Source: Hyphomicrobiales bacterium (GTDB lineage Bacteria > Pseudomonadota > Alphaproteobacteria > Rhizobiales > Xanthobacteraceae). From it: a stretch of 64,000 nt of DNA. Positions 18,942 to 27,872 of this stretch are shown in pieces; position 1 is the first letter of the stretch, and each line of letters begins with the position of its first letter. Under the pieces are notes generated by a model. The model worked only from the letters and a program-made list of their open reading frames with translations. It was not told the DNA's origin and did not search any database. The stretch spans positions 35,436-99,435 of the forward strand of contig PLBP01000003.1 of NCBI GenBank assembly GCA_003135415.1, read 5' to 3'. The position numbers and the translations under genes were made by a program.

Positions 18942-19940
18942 TTATCTCTGCGGGCCCCGACCGCGCGCGACATTCCTTTTACTTTTCCACCTTCCGCGAG
19001 CGGGAGGCGAAGAGGGCGAGGCGCGCGAAGATTTGCCGAACTCGGGCTTGCCCGAGTTCGTTTTAGAAGACCTGAAGTCGGGTGAACCTGACTTCAGGCG
19101 TGGCGAGGCCGGTGATGGGCGCGGCGGCTTTTGCGGGGGCTCGTCGTCCGGCTCGCGCAGCGGCGCCGAAAAATCAACGCCCGCGAGCCGCTCGACTTTT
19201 CCGCCCAGTTGCTCGCGCAACACCCGCATCTTCACCTCTTCCACCGAAGCGGGCGCGAGCTCCCCCAGTTGAAACGGCCCATAGGAAACACGGATCAGCC
19301 GGTTCACCGAGAGCCCGAGTTCGCGAAGCACGTTTCGCACCTCGCGGTTCTTGCCTTCGCGGAGTCCGAGCGTGAGCCAGACATTGGAGGCCTGTTCGCG
19401 ATCGAGCGTTGCCTGGATCGGGCCGTATTTGATGCCCTCGACCGTGATGCCGCGCGCAAGGCGGTCGAGTGCTGCTTGCGTCACCCGCCCCTGGGCGCGC
19501 ACGCGATAGCGCCGGAGCCAGCCGGTATCCGGCAGCTCTAACGCGCGCGCGAGCCCGCCGTCATTCGTCAGCAGCAACAATCCCTCGCTATTGATATCGA
19601 GCCGCCCGATGCTCATGAGCCTGGGCAGATGCTTCGGCAACGCACCGAAAATCGTCGGCCGGCCGCGCTCGTCGCGGTTCGTGGTCACGAGGCCCTTCGG
19701 CTTGTGATAGAGAAAAAGCCGCGTGCGCTCGCGGCCGGGCAGCGGCTTGCCATCAACCTCGATGCGGTCGCTGTTCGAGACCGTGAAGGCGGGGGAGACG
19801 AGCCGCTCGCCGTTCACCGAAACGCGTCCCTCCACGATCCATGCCTCGGCATCGCGCCGCGAACAGAGCCCGGCGCGCGCCATCACCTTGGCGATCCGTT
19901 CCTTGTCGCGGGGCTCGTTGGCGGGCGGCTTGCGGCTCAT
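18942..19940 (-). CDS. rluB: RluB/RsuA-family 23S rRNA pseudouridine synthase
   Basis: A 332-aa enzyme with an N-terminal S4 RNA-binding domain (RIAKVMARAGLCSRRDAEAWI) and a RsuA/RluB catalytic domain containing GRLDINSEGLLLLTNDG with the catalytic aspartate. YHKPKGLVTTNRD and LREGKNREVRNVL are family stretches. Start ATG at 19940 (MSRKPPANEPRDKERIAKV). The last 70 residues are a Ser/Pro/Arg/Lys-rich low-complexity tail, part of which is encoded by two DNA palindromes (19037-19098). Divergent from tadA, as in many relatives. RluB over RluE/RluF is likely but not proven. Confidence 0.9.
   Translation of the reverse strand: MSRKPPANEPRDKERIAKVMARAGLCSRRDAEAWIVEGRVSVNGERLVSPAFTVSNSDRIEVDGKPLPGRERTRLFLYHKPKGLVTTNRDERGRPTIFGALPKHLPRLMSIGRLDINSEGLLLLTNDGGLARALELPDTGWLRRYRVRAQGRVTQAALDRLARGITVEGIKYGPIQATLDREQASNVWLTLGLREGKNREVRNVLRELGLSVNRLIRVSYGPFQLGELAPASVEEVKMRVLREQLGGKVERLAGVDFSAPLREPDDEPPQKPPRPSPASPRLKSGSPDFRSSKTNSGKPEFGKSSRASPSSPPARGRWKSKRNVARGRGPQR
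19037..19098. repeat. Two adjacent palindromes inside the rluB coding tail
   Basis: The first (19037-19060) has perfect 11-bp arms, CGAACTCGGGC and GCCCGAGTTCG, with a 2-base loop. The second (19071-19098) has 9-bp outer arms, CCTGAAGTC and GACTTCAGG, plus further near-complementary bases. Both are translated as part of the rluB C-terminal tail. The first resembles the CTCGGG...CCCGAG hairpins at 57311-57375. Confidence 0.8.
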
Positions 19941-19997
19941 CGGCGTCCATGCGAGTTCGTGCGGCTTGTTAGCACGGGCCGGGAACGGAGACGAAGC

Positions 19998-20444
19998 GTG
20001 AGTGGGCCGAATTTCATGGACATCGCTTTCGCCGAGGCGGAGCTTGCCGCCCGCGCCGGTGAGGTGCCGGTCGGTGCCGTAGTGGTGCGCGGCAGCGAAA
20101 TCGTCGCCCGCGCCCATAATCGCCCGCTCGCCGAGCGCGATCCCACCGCCCACGCCGAGTTGCTGGCACTCCGCGCCGCCGCCGGCGCGATCGGCGACGA
20201 GCGTCTTTCAGGCTGCGATCTCTACGTTACGCTTGAGCCCTGCACCATGTGCGCGGCGGCGATCTCGCTCGCGCGCATCCGCCGGCTCTATTATACCGCG
20301 GCCGATCCGAAAAGCGGCGCGGTCGAATCGGGCGTGCGCTTTTTCACTTCCCCTGCCTGCCACCATCGGCCGGAGGTTTATGGCGGCATTCAGGCGGCGC
20401 GGGCGGCGGAGTTGCTGCGCGGTTTTTTCAAGGAGCGGCGGTAA
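19998..20444 (+). CDS. tadA: tRNA-specific adenosine deaminase
   Basis: Deaminates A34 to inosine in tRNA-Arg(ACG). The zinc-dependent deaminase motif is TAHAELLAL (HAE) with LEPCTMCAAA (PCxxC). EVPVGAVVV is typical. A GTG start at 19998 (VSGPNFMDIAFAEAE), preceded by GGAG, gives 148 aa and the usual N-terminal length; the ATG at 20016 is the alternative. Divergent from the rluB-like gene with under 60 bases between them. Confidence 0.94.
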   Translation: MSGPNFMDIAFAEAELAARAGEVPVGAVVVRGSEIVARAHNRPLAERDPTAHAELLALRAAAGAIGDERLSGCDLYVTLEPCTMCAAAISLARIRRLYYTAADPKSGAVESGVRFFTSPACHHRPEVYGGIQAARAAELLRGFFKERR

Positions 20445-20514
20445 TCTTCTTCTTTTTCTTCTCTACGTCGCTTGATTCGCGCTATTATCGTTCGAAATCC
20501 GGAGAGGCACGAAA

Positions 20515-20802
20515 ATGGCAAAAATGCCCGTCGATAAAATCAAAGACCTGGTCGGCCACGTCAAAACGAATTCGAGCAAGCTCGCTTCCGAAGGCGTTGA
20601 TGCAAAAGTGCTCAACAAGCACGTCGCGGATATTGAGGAAGAGCTGAAAAAACCCGAACCCGATCACAGCGTGCTTCATGCGCTGCTCGCTTCGTTGGAG
20701 ACTACGGTCGAGGAAGCCGAGGAAACGCTCGCCATGACCGGCGTGCTCAGGTTTCTCAATACGATTTTCGGAACGGGCGTGCCCGAGCCGCCCAAGCGAT
20801 GA
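20515..20802 (+). CDS. Small helical protein, DUF4404-like
   Basis: A 95-aa acidic, lysine-rich protein with heptad-like helices (LNKHVADIEEELKKPEPDHSVL, then LLASLETTVEEAEETLAM) and a hydrophobic end (VLRFLNTIFGTGVP). The pattern resembles DUF4404 proteins, but this is judgement by eye. GGAG lies about 12 bases upstream of the ATG at 20515 (GGAGAGGCACGAAA). No cysteines, signal peptide or enzymatic motif. Function unknown. Confidence 0.65.
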   Translation: MAKMPVDKIKDLVGHVKTNSSKLASEGVDAKVLNKHVADIEEELKKPEPDHSVLHALLASLETTVEEAEETLAMTGVLRFLNTIFGTGVPEPPKR

Positions 20803-20835
20803 AGGACGGGCCCGATGACTCGGCTGTAACAATCT

Positions 20836-21378
20836 TTAAGGACTTAATTTTGCAGCATCTTGTTCGATAGTCGTAATTTGGTCCTCCCACCATACGATCG
20901 CTTCCCGAACAAGATCGCGCGGATCCCGATCTGAAAACGGGCCCGAGTTCATGTGATAACTATGGATTGGCTTGGGAATCGGTCGCGCTTTAGATTCTGG
21001 CGGTGGTTGTTGGCCCGCTGCTAGCGCAACAACTGAAACGCCCTGAACGAAAACCATTGTTGATTGGCCTGCAGTCAATTCTGCTTCATGAAGAAGTAGG
21101 TTTCTGTCGCGGCGAATGAAGTCCCAGAAGATTTGAGGAGAAGGCTTCGTGCCTTCAATTTCTTTCCACCACTTATTCTGAGCCGTTCGAATGCGAGGTT
21201 CATCATCTTTGCGCAATGCGTCTTCGACTGTTCGCAGCAGCCCTATTGCACCAGCCCATTTTACGACCCAATCGTGACTAGTTGGCCCTTCTTGCAGCAA
21301 AACAAGAGCGTGCTTGCAGTAGTCTACGATTTCGCGAGCTCGACGAGCTTGAATTGCTTTGGGGCTGCTAGATGACAT
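20836..21378 (-). CDS. Hypothetical 180-aa protein of atypical base composition
   Basis: Not recognised at family-name level. The gene is visibly lower in GC (roughly half) than its neighbours and uses codons they avoid, suggesting acquisition. The protein is mostly helical: a basic start (KAIQARRAREIVDYCKHAL), RTVEDALRKDDEPRIR, tryptophan-rich NKWWKEIEG, then IFWDFIRRDRNLLLHEAEL. R92 and H97 in RNLLLH fit the R-x4-H spacing of HEPN-type ribonuclease motifs, but related proteins I recall have other residues at the H position, so this may be chance. The C-terminus has WWEDQITTIEQ. It is a lone gene between convergent and same-strand housekeeping genes. Confidence 0.7.
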   Translation of the reverse strand: MSSSSPKAIQARRAREIVDYCKHALVLLQEGPTSHDWVVKWAGAIGLLRTVEDALRKDDEPRIRTAQNKWWKEIEGTKPSPQIFWDFIRRDRNLLLHEAELTAGQSTMVFVQGVSVVALAAGQQPPPESKARPIPKPIHSYHMNSGPFSDRDPRDLVREAIVWWEDQITTIEQDAAKLSP

Positions 21379-21468
21379 GTCGCTTATCTTATTACGTGAT
21401 GCTCAGGTCGGTGAGGAGCGCCGTGATTCGGGAATCCATACAGATATCCAGCGTACGTTGCGCTTCCT

Positions 21469-21500
21469 CATGGATCGCCGGGTCAAGCCCGGCGATGACG
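21469..21500. repeat. REP-like palindrome between the low-GC gene and purD
   Basis: TCGCCGGG (21475-21482) pairs with CCCGGCGA (21488-21495) around TCAAG. The flanks TGGA and TGAC match the right arm of the larger inverted repeat at 61017-61097. The 150 bases between 21379 and 21530 hold no gene. Confidence 0.65.
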
Positions 21501-21530
21501 GATTGAATCCATAGCGGTTGCCCGGTTGGC

Positions 21531-22787
21531 TTATAGCCCCCGCCACCCAATATCCCGACGGCAAAAGCCTTCCGGCCAGTCGATCAAATCCACCGCTCGA
21601 TAAGCACGCGTACGCGCCTCTTGAAGCGTCTTGCCGGTCGCGGTGACGTTCAACACGCGACCGCCGGCGGCGACGAGTTTATCGCCCTCGCGTTTGGTGC
21701 CGGCGTGAAAGATTTTCACGCCTTCGACTTCGCCCGCGCGCAATAAACCCCGGATCTCCGAGCCCGCCTTGTAGTCGCCCGGATAGCCCTTGGTCGCGAG
21801 CACCACGGTGATTGCGACCTCGTCCCTCCAGCGCACGCTCATCTTTCCCAGTGTGCCGTCGCAAGTCGCGAGCATGAGGGTGAGAAGATCATCCTTCAGC
21901 CGCGGCATCAGCACCTGGCATTCCGGATCGCCGAAGCGGACGTTGTATTCGATCAGCTTCGGACCATCCTTGGTGATCATCAGGCCGACATAGAGAACGC
22001 CGCGATAGGGCGTGCCGTCGCGCGCGAGCGCCCGCACGGTCGGCTGCACGATTTCTTCGAGCGTACGGCGCTCGATTTCCGGCGTGAATACCGGCGCCGA
22101 CGAATAGGCGCCCATGCCGCCGGTGTTCGGGCCCTTGTCGCCATCGAAGACGCGCTTGTGATCTTGCGCGCTCGCGAGCGGCAATACCGTCTCTCCATCG
22201 ATGAAGCAGAAGAAGCTCGCCTCTTCGCCTTCGAGAAATTCCTCGATCACAACCGGATCGTTGTTGCCGCCCATGGCGAAGACTTGTTCAAGCGCGTCAT
22301 TCGCCTCGGATTTTGTCATGGCGACGATGACGCCCTTGCCGGCATGCAGGCCGTCGGCCTTGACCACAATTGGCACGTCGCTTTTATAAATGAACTCTTT
22401 GGCCTCCGGGAGATTAGTGAAAGTCGAAGACGCGGAGGTCGGAACATTGTTTGCGACGGCAACTGCCTTCGTAAAAGATTTTGAACCTTCTAATCGTGCT
22501 GCTCTTGCAGTCGGCCCGAATGCTTTAATCCCCGCTGCGCTCAATCGGTCCACGAGCCCCGCGACGAGCGGCGCCTCCGGTCCGACCACGACCAAGTCGA
22601 TCTTGTTCGCCTTGCAAAAGGTCTCGACCGCCGCCGAATCGTCGACCTTCAGATCGACGATCTCGGCTTCCTCGGCGATGCCTGGATTGCCCGGTGCCGC
22701 GTAGAGCTTGGAGAGCAGCGGGCTCGCGGCGAGCTTCCAGGCCAGCGCATGTTCGCGTCCGCCGGAGCCAAGGAGAAGCACGTTCAT
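21531..22787 (-). CDS. purD: Phosphoribosylamine--glycine ligase
   Basis: ATP-grasp enzyme of purine synthesis making glycinamide ribonucleotide. 418 aa. The N-terminus [34 protein letters not shown], the [13 protein letters not shown] loop and [12 protein letters not shown] are PurD signatures. Divergent from xseA with about 50 bases between the starts, so the promoters overlap or abut. Confidence 0.97.
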   Translation of the reverse strand: MNVLLLGSGGREHALAWKLAASPLLSKLYAAPGNPGIAEEAEIVDLKVDDSAAVETFCKANKIDLVVVGPEAPLVAGLVDRLSAAGIKAFGPTARAARLEGSKSFTKAVAVANNVPTSASSTFTNLPEAKEFIYKSDVPIVVKADGLHAGKGVIVAMTKSEANDALEQVFAMGGNNDPVVIEEFLEGEEASFFCFIDGETVLPLASAQDHKRVFDGDKGPNTGGMGAYSSAPVFTPEIERRTLEEIVQPTVRALARDGTPYRGVLYVGLMITKDGPKLIEYNVRFGDPECQVLMPRLKDDLLTLMLATCDGTLGKMSVRWRDEVAITVVLATKGYPGDYKAGSEIRGLLRAGEVEGVKIFHAGTKREGDKLVAAGGRVLNVTATGKTLQEARTRAYRAVDLIDWPEGFCRRDIGWRGL

Positions 22788-22840
22788 GAACGAAATCCGG
22801 GAGCGTGTATTGAAAAGCCGCGTTGATGTAGCATAGCCCG

Positions 22841-24280
22841 ATGCCAGTCACCGAAACGGCCGCCGGCGCATCCACCGAAATCGGCTCGAACCTGCCGGAG
22901 TTGACCGTCTCCGAGCTTTCGGCCGAGCTCAAGCGCACGGTCGAGGGGATATTCCCGCATGTGCGCCTGCGCGGCGAGATCTCGAATTATCGCGGGCCGC
23001 ATTCCTCCGGCCACGTCTATTTTTCGCTCAAGGACGAGGGCGCCCGCATCGACGCGGTGATCTGGAAGGGCAATTTCCAGCGCCTGCGCTTCAAGCCCGA
23101 GGAAGGGCTCGAGGTCGTCGCCACCGGCCGGATCACCACCTATGCCGGCAAGTCGTCCTATCAGATTGTGATCGAGCAGTTGGAGCCCGCCGGAATCGGC
23201 GCGCTGATGGCGTTGCTCGAGGAGCGGAAGAAAAAGCTCGCGGCGGAGGGCCTGTTCGACGAGGCGCGAAAAAAGCCGCTGCCGTTCCTGCCGCGCGTCA
23301 TCGGCGTCGTCACATCGCCCACGGGCGCGGTAATCCGCGACATTCTGCATCGGCTGTCCGATCGCTTTCCGTCCCATGTACTGGTTTGGCCCGTGCGCGT
23401 GCAGGGCGAGAGTTCCGCCGCCGAGGTTACTGCCGCCATAGAAGGATTCAACGCGCTTGTGCCCGGCGGCATACCGCCGCGGCCCGATGTTTTGATCGTC
23501 GCCCGCGGCGGCGGATCGCTCGAGGATTTGTGGGGCTTCAACGAAGAGATCGTCGCGCGCGCCGTGGCCGCGAGCGCCATCCCGCTCGTCTCCGCTGTCG
23601 GCCATGAAACCGATTTTACGCTGATCGATTTCGTCGCCGACCGCCGCGCGCCGACGCCGAGCGCGGCCGCCGAATTGATCGTGCCGGTGCGCGGGGAACT
23701 CAAAGCCATGACCGAGAGCCACGGCGCGCGGCTGATCGGTTGCTTGCTCCGATATTTCGAGCGCCTGCGCGGTGAATTGCGCGGGCTCACGCGCGGCATT
23801 CCCGCCGCCGATGCGTTGCTCGCGCTGCCACGCCAGAAGCTCGATGCCACCGGCGACCGCCTGCCGCGGGCGCTCCGCGCCAACGCCCACCGCCACCGCG
23901 TCGAATTCGCCCGCGCCGCCGCGCGCCTTTCGCCTTCGAGCCTTCGGGCGCGGTTTGAGCGCTTTCGCGGGCGCCCGGGCGAATTCCTCGAGCGCGCCGG
24001 ACGCGCGCTCGGCACGCTTATTGCGGCTCGCAAGGAGAAGATTCTTTCGCTGGCAAAGCTCGTGAATGCCTTCAGCTATCACAAGGTGCTCGATCGCGGC
24101 TTCGCCCTGGTGCGCGACGCCGCTGGCGAGCCCATCCGGTCGGCGGCAGCGGTGGCCGCGGGCGACCCGCTCGACATCGAGCTTGCCGACGGGCATCTGC
24201 CGGCGGTCGCGACCGGTGGCGCGCCTAAAAAGAAACGCGGAGGCGGCCCGGGCGGCGGGCAGGGAAGCCTGTTCAGCTGA
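22841..24280 (+). CDS. xseA: Exodeoxyribonuclease VII large subunit
   Basis: The large subunit of ExoVII, a single-strand exonuclease. 479 aa. An N-terminal OB-fold ([26 protein letters not shown]) is followed by the catalytic domain with [34 protein letters not shown] and [18 protein letters not shown] long charged helix leads to a Gly/Lys-rich tail. The small subunit xseB is not in the window. Confidence 0.96.
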   Translation: MPVTETAAGASTEIGSNLPELTVSELSAELKRTVEGIFPHVRLRGEISNYRGPHSSGHVYFSLKDEGARIDAVIWKGNFQRLRFKPEEGLEVVATGRITTYAGKSSYQIVIEQLEPAGIGALMALLEERKKKLAAEGLFDEARKKPLPFLPRVIGVVTSPTGAVIRDILHRLSDRFPSHVLVWPVRVQGESSAAEVTAAIEGFNALVPGGIPPRPDVLIVARGGGSLEDLWGFNEEIVARAVAASAIPLVSAVGHETDFTLIDFVADRRAPTPSAAAELIVPVRGELKAMTESHGARLIGCLLRYFERLRGELRGLTRGIPAADALLALPRQKLDATGDRLPRALRANAHRHRVEFARAAARLSPSSLRARFERFRGRPGEFLERAGRALGTLIAARKEKILSLAKLVNAFSYHKVLDRGFALVRDAAGEPIRSAAAVAAGDPLDIELADGHLPAVATGGAPKKKRGGGPGGGQGSLFS

Positions 24281-24367
24281 TTACGAAGAATTTAGCCAAG
24301 AATGCTGGCATGAGCCGCGGCGACGGACTATCTTGCATCAGACCCGTTTTCTTGGCCCAATCCCGTC

Positions 24368-24592
24368 ATGAATCGTTTCGAGCGCATTCCGCTAGCAGCC
24401 GGCGAAGCCCAGCTTCGCTATCTCGACGGCGATTATCGCATCGTCCGCCCGGGCTCCTTCGTGCGCTGCGCGGTCACCAGCGAGCCGATTCCGCTCGACG
24501 AGTTGAAATATTGGAGCGTCGAGTTGCAGGAGGCCTACGCCAGCCCCGAGGCGGTGCTCGCCCGGCTCCATCCGAAACCGCGCAAGCGTTAA
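24368..24592 (+). CDS. DUF2093 domain-containing protein
   Basis: A 74-aa protein (MNRFERIPLAAGEAQLRYLDGDY, ... VRCAVTSEPIPLDELKYWSVELQEAYASPEAVL) that matches DUF2093, a small family found downstream of xseA in Hyphomicrobiales. One cysteine, no membrane segment. It ends one base before the convergent lpxK stop. Function unknown. Confidence 0.88.
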   Translation: MNRFERIPLAAGEAQLRYLDGDYRIVRPGSFVRCAVTSEPIPLDELKYWSVELQEAYASPEAVLARLHPKPRKR

Positions 24593-24593
24593 C

Positions 24594-25589
24594 TTAGACG
24601 CGGCGGCGCAGAGCTGCGGTTATGCGCTGCATCAGCGCGGCCTTATCATCGAATTCGAGCACAACTGGAAGCGTCATGCTCGCGGCATGGAGTGCCACGA
24701 ATTCCGGCGCGCGCGCGATCCGCGCCTGATCCTTCTCCGTGGTGACGAGAATAAGACCCCGGGCTTTAGCGGCGGCGAGCAATTCCCCTGCCTCATGCGG
24801 CGAATACGGATGGTGGTCAGCGAAGGCGCGGGCCTCCACCACCTCGGCGCCGATCTCGGCGAGGGTGCGGAAAAACTTTTCCGGTCTTCCGATTCCGGCG
24901 AAAGCGAGCACCCGCTGGCCGGCTAATTTTTGTGCGGCGAGGCGGTCGGGAACGATTTTCGCGCCGAAAGTCGGAATGCCCTTCTTCGCCGCGATGGCAT
25001 CGCCCGCCGCGCCCTTTCCGATGCAGACGAGCGCATGCGCCTTCGCGAGCTGTGCCGCGAGCGGCGCGCGCAAGGGTCCCGCTGGAAAGACGCGGCGATT
25101 GCCGATCCCGCCCATTCCGTCGATCACGAGCAGAGAAAAATCCTTCTCCAACGCCGCGTTCTGAAAACCGTCGTCGAGCACGAGCATCGTCGGCTTCGTT
25201 TGCGCCGCGAAGCGCGCGCCGGCGACACGATCGGCGGCGACTACCGTGAGTGCTGTCTGCGCCAATAAAAGCGCCTCGTCGCCGACCGCGTCCGCGCCGT
25301 GAACGGCCGGATCGACCAAGAGTGGCCCGCGCTCGCGCCCGCCATAGCCGCGCGTGATGAAAGACGGCCGCTCGCCCGTCGCCAGAAGCAACTTTGCCAG
25401 CGCAATCGCCGTCGGCGTCTTTCCGGCGCCCCCGAGCGTCGGATCGCCGACGCAGATCACCGGCACGCCGGCGCTGGCCCCGCGCTGCTTCAGCCGCGCG
25501 CTTGCCACCGCCCCGTACACCGCGCCGAGCGGCGCGAGCAAGGCGGCAGCGAGGCCCGGCGAACGCCACCAGAAAGCGGGCGCGCGCAT
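24594..25589 (-). CDS. lpxK: Tetraacyldisaccharide 4'-kinase
   Basis: Phosphorylates the 4' position of the lipid A precursor at the inner membrane. 331 aa. An N-terminal membrane-near segment is followed by the P-loop GDPTLGGAGKTPTAIALAKLL, VLDDGFQNAAL and the C-terminal EKDQARIA motif. It is the last gene of the Kdo/lipid A operon; its ATG overlaps the waaA stop by one base (TAATG). Confidence 0.96.
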   Translation of the reverse strand: MRAPAFWWRSPGLAAALLAPLGAVYGAVASARLKQRGASAGVPVICVGDPTLGGAGKTPTAIALAKLLLATGERPSFITRGYGGRERGPLLVDPAVHGADAVGDEALLLAQTALTVVAADRVAGARFAAQTKPTMLVLDDGFQNAALEKDFSLLVIDGMGGIGNRRVFPAGPLRAPLAAQLAKAHALVCIGKGAAGDAIAAKKGIPTFGAKIVPDRLAAQKLAGQRVLAFAGIGRPEKFFRTLAEIGAEVVEARAFADHHPYSPHEAGELLAAAKARGLILVTTEKDQARIARAPEFVALHAASMTLPVVLEFDDKAALMQRITAALRRRV

Positions 25590-26881
25590 TAGTTCGAAAG
25601 CCTCAATTGCACGAGATAGGGCTCAAGCGCGGCGAAGGTCCGCTCGAGCGCGCCGCCGAGACGAAGCACGGTCGTGTGCGCGGTTTCCGCCATTTGACCC
25701 ACGAGATTGGGATCATAGAGCAGAAGCTCGATGCTGGTGGTGAGCGAATCGACGCCGGTCACGGTCGCCGCCCCCCGCGCGCGATTAAGCTCGGCATAGA
25801 TCATGGAAAAATTCGAGACATAGGGGCCGTGCAGGATCGCGCAATCGAGCTTTGCGGGCTCGATCGGATTCTGGCCGCCGTGCTTTACCAGCGAGCCGCC
25901 CATAAAGACGATCGGCGCCAGCCGGTAAAAAAGTCCGAGCTCGCCGATCGTGTCGGCGACGTAGATTTCGGTGCCACTGTCCGGCAACCGCGCGCGCGTG
26001 CGGAGCACCGCCAAGAGCCCCGCGTCCTCCGCCTCGCCCGCGACGGCGCGGCCCCGCTCGGGATGGCGCGGAGCGATGATGGTCAACAGATTCGGCATCG
26101 CGCGGCGCAGGCGGCGATGCGCCTCGATGACGGCCGTTTCCTCACCCTGATGGGTGCTCGCGGCAAGCACGATCGGCCGGCCGCGCGCAGCGCGTTTGAG
26201 CGTCGAAAGCACCATCGGGTCGGCGGGCGGCGGCGGAACGTCGAATTTGAGATTGCCGGTCGTGAACACCCGCGGCGCGCCGAGCTGGGCAAGCCTGCGG
26301 GCGTCGTCGTTTTCCTGGGCGAGGCAAAGATCGATGTTGGACAGAAGCGCCGCCGCGGTTCGCCCGAACATTTTCCAGCGATCGAAAGAGCGTTTCGAAA
26401 GGCGGCCGTTGATCAGGACGAGCGGGATGCCGCGCCGCGCCCCTTCCGTGATCATGTTGGGCCACAATTCCGATTCGGCGAGCAGCACCAGACCCGGCTG
26501 CCAATAATCGAGGAAGCGTTGCACGAAAGCGGGCGAGTCGAGCGGTGCGAATTGATGCAGCACGCCCTCGGGCAGGCGCCGCTGCGCGAGCCGCGCCGCG
26601 GTGACGGTTCCGGAGGTGAGCAAAATGGCGAAACCGCCCGCGCGGATGCGATCCAGGAGCGGCATCACGGAAAGAATCTCGCCGACACTTGCGCCATGCA
26701 TCCAGACGAGCGGGCCGTGCGGCCGCCGTAGGCTCGGGATCCCGCGCCGCTCGGCGACACGCGTGGGGTCTTCCTTGTCGCGCTTGAGCCGTCGCTTCAA
26801 CACCATTCCGGCGAAGGGTGCCGCGAGCCGCGTCGAGCCGCGATAGAGCTTGAGCGTGAGGGGCAAGCGGTCTCTAGTCAT
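25589..26881 (-). CDS. waaA: 3-deoxy-D-manno-octulosonic acid transferase
   Basis: Adds Kdo to lipid IVA. 430 aa from the ATG at 26881 (MTRDRLPLTLKLYRG). The GT30 start has an N-terminal helix, then LVWMHGASVGEILSVMPLL. VLLAESELWPNMI, INGRLSKRSFDRWK, ASTHQGEETAVIEAHRR and GGSLVKHGGQNPIEPAK are WaaA motifs. The start overlaps the upstream acyltransferase gene by 8 bases. Translational coupling runs through DUF374, waaA and lpxK. Confidence 0.96.
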   Translation of the reverse strand: MTRDRLPLTLKLYRGSTRLAAPFAGMVLKRRLKRDKEDPTRVAERRGIPSLRRPHGPLVWMHGASVGEILSVMPLLDRIRAGGFAILLTSGTVTAARLAQRRLPEGVLHQFAPLDSPAFVQRFLDYWQPGLVLLAESELWPNMITEGARRGIPLVLINGRLSKRSFDRWKMFGRTAAALLSNIDLCLAQENDDARRLAQLGAPRVFTTGNLKFDVPPPPADPMVLSTLKRAARGRPIVLAASTHQGEETAVIEAHRRLRRAMPNLLTIIAPRHPERGRAVAGEAEDAGLLAVLRTRARLPDSGTEIYVADTIGELGLFYRLAPIVFMGGSLVKHGGQNPIEPAKLDCAILHGPYVSNFSMIYAELNRARGAATVTGVDSLTTSIELLLYDPNLVGQMAETAHTTVLRLGGALERTFAALEPYLVQLRLSN

Positions 26882-27584
26882 GTCCGCCTTTCCCGCTCGC
26901 CCTGCCGGCAAGTTTCTCGGCGCGCGCTGTCGCCGCATCGAGGCGTTCCTGCACGAGCCCGCGGGCCGCTTCGATTTCGGCGTCACCGGCATCGGGCGCG
27001 ACCCGGATCGGCTCGGCGGCGACGGCACCGCCGCGGGCGAATGGCAGATCGATGCTCGCCCGGTCCCAGCTCTTCGCCACGATCCGGCGGTTGGTGGCGA
27101 TCGCGATCGGGTAAATCGGCCGGCCGGAGTAGCGCGCGAGCGCGATCACGCCGCGGCCGGCGACGCGAGCAATCTTCGGCACGTCTGCGGTCAATGCCAC
27201 GTTGATTCCTTGCGCCAGTGCGTCGATCATCTCGCGCATGGCGCCGATCGCGTTCTTGCGGTGGAAATCGCGGGCGTTCGTCGCGCCCGAGCCGCGAATG
27301 GTGCCGACGCCGAGCGCCTCGGCGGCGATCGCGTTGATATCGGCATCGGCGTGCCGCGAGATCAGAACCTTGGCGCGATGGTGTGTCTGCATGATGAAGG
27401 GCGCGAGGAAATGCTGTCCGTGCCAGAAGGTGAGGATGATCGGCATCTCGGCTTCCGCGATTTCGTAAATATTCGCGGGCTCGACTTCAAAACGCGCCGA
27501 GCGGGCAACCGACCAGAGATATCCCGCGAGGGTATAACCGAGCGAGCGTCGAAAGAGTTCCGACTTACGCAGTGTGCGCCACAT
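26874..27584 (-). CDS. DUF374 lysophospholipid acyltransferase-like protein
   Basis: A 236-aa protein of the DUF374/LPLAT group, with an N-terminal hydrophobic patch (SLGYTLAGYLWSVA), the acyltransferase-like ILTFWHGQHFLAPF segment, LISRHADADINAIAAEALG, and IRGSGATNARDFHRKNA followed by ALTADVPKIARVAGRGVIALAR. It precedes waaA in the operon, so a role in lipid A acylation or membrane lipid handling is likely but untested. Confidence 0.88.
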   Translation of the reverse strand: MWRTLRKSELFRRSLGYTLAGYLWSVARSARFEVEPANIYEIAEAEMPIILTFWHGQHFLAPFIMQTHHRAKVLISRHADADINAIAAEALGVGTIRGSGATNARDFHRKNAIGAMREMIDALAQGINVALTADVPKIARVAGRGVIALARYSGRPIYPIAIATNRRIVAKSWDRASIDLPFARGGAVAAEPIRVAPDAGDAEIEAARGLVQERLDAATARAEKLAGRASGKGGHD

Positions 27585-27604
27585 GCGAGCCGCCCGAAAT
27601 CCGT

Positions 27605-27856
27605 CTAGCGCTTCTGCGCGGTCGCGTCGGTCGCGGGGTCGAGCAACCGGTGCAGATGGACGATGAAATAGCGGACCATCGCGTTATCGACGGTCTGCTG
27701 CGCCTTTCCCTTCCAGGCGGCGTAGGCGCTTGCGTAATTCGGATAGACGCCGACGACGTCGATCTTTTGCAGATCGCGAAACTCGTGCGAGCCGAGCGCG
27801 CTAAGCTCGCCGCCGAATACGAGATGAAGAAGCTGTTTTGCAGGCACGTCGCTCAT
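27605..27856 (-). CDS. DUF4170 domain-containing protein
   Basis: An 83-aa protein (QLLHLVFGGELSALGSHEFRDL ... VGVYPNYASAYAAWKGKAQQTVDNA ... YFIVHLHRLLDP) of the DUF4170 family, regularly found before the waaA gene in alphaproteobacteria. No enzymatic motif. It lies 20 bases upstream of the DUF374 gene and 16 bases downstream of the phosphatase gene, inside the lipid A operon. Confidence 0.85.
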   Translation of the reverse strand: MSDVPAKQLLHLVFGGELSALGSHEFRDLQKIDVVGVYPNYASAYAAWKGKAQQTVDNAMVRYFIVHLHRLLDPATDATAQKR

Positions 27857-27872
27857 GGCTTGGCGGTCCCCT

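Noticed and set aside
20836-21530. Genomic island with phage or IS genes
   Set aside because: Only one low-GC gene and a REP-like palindrome; no transposase, integrase or terminal repeats seen.
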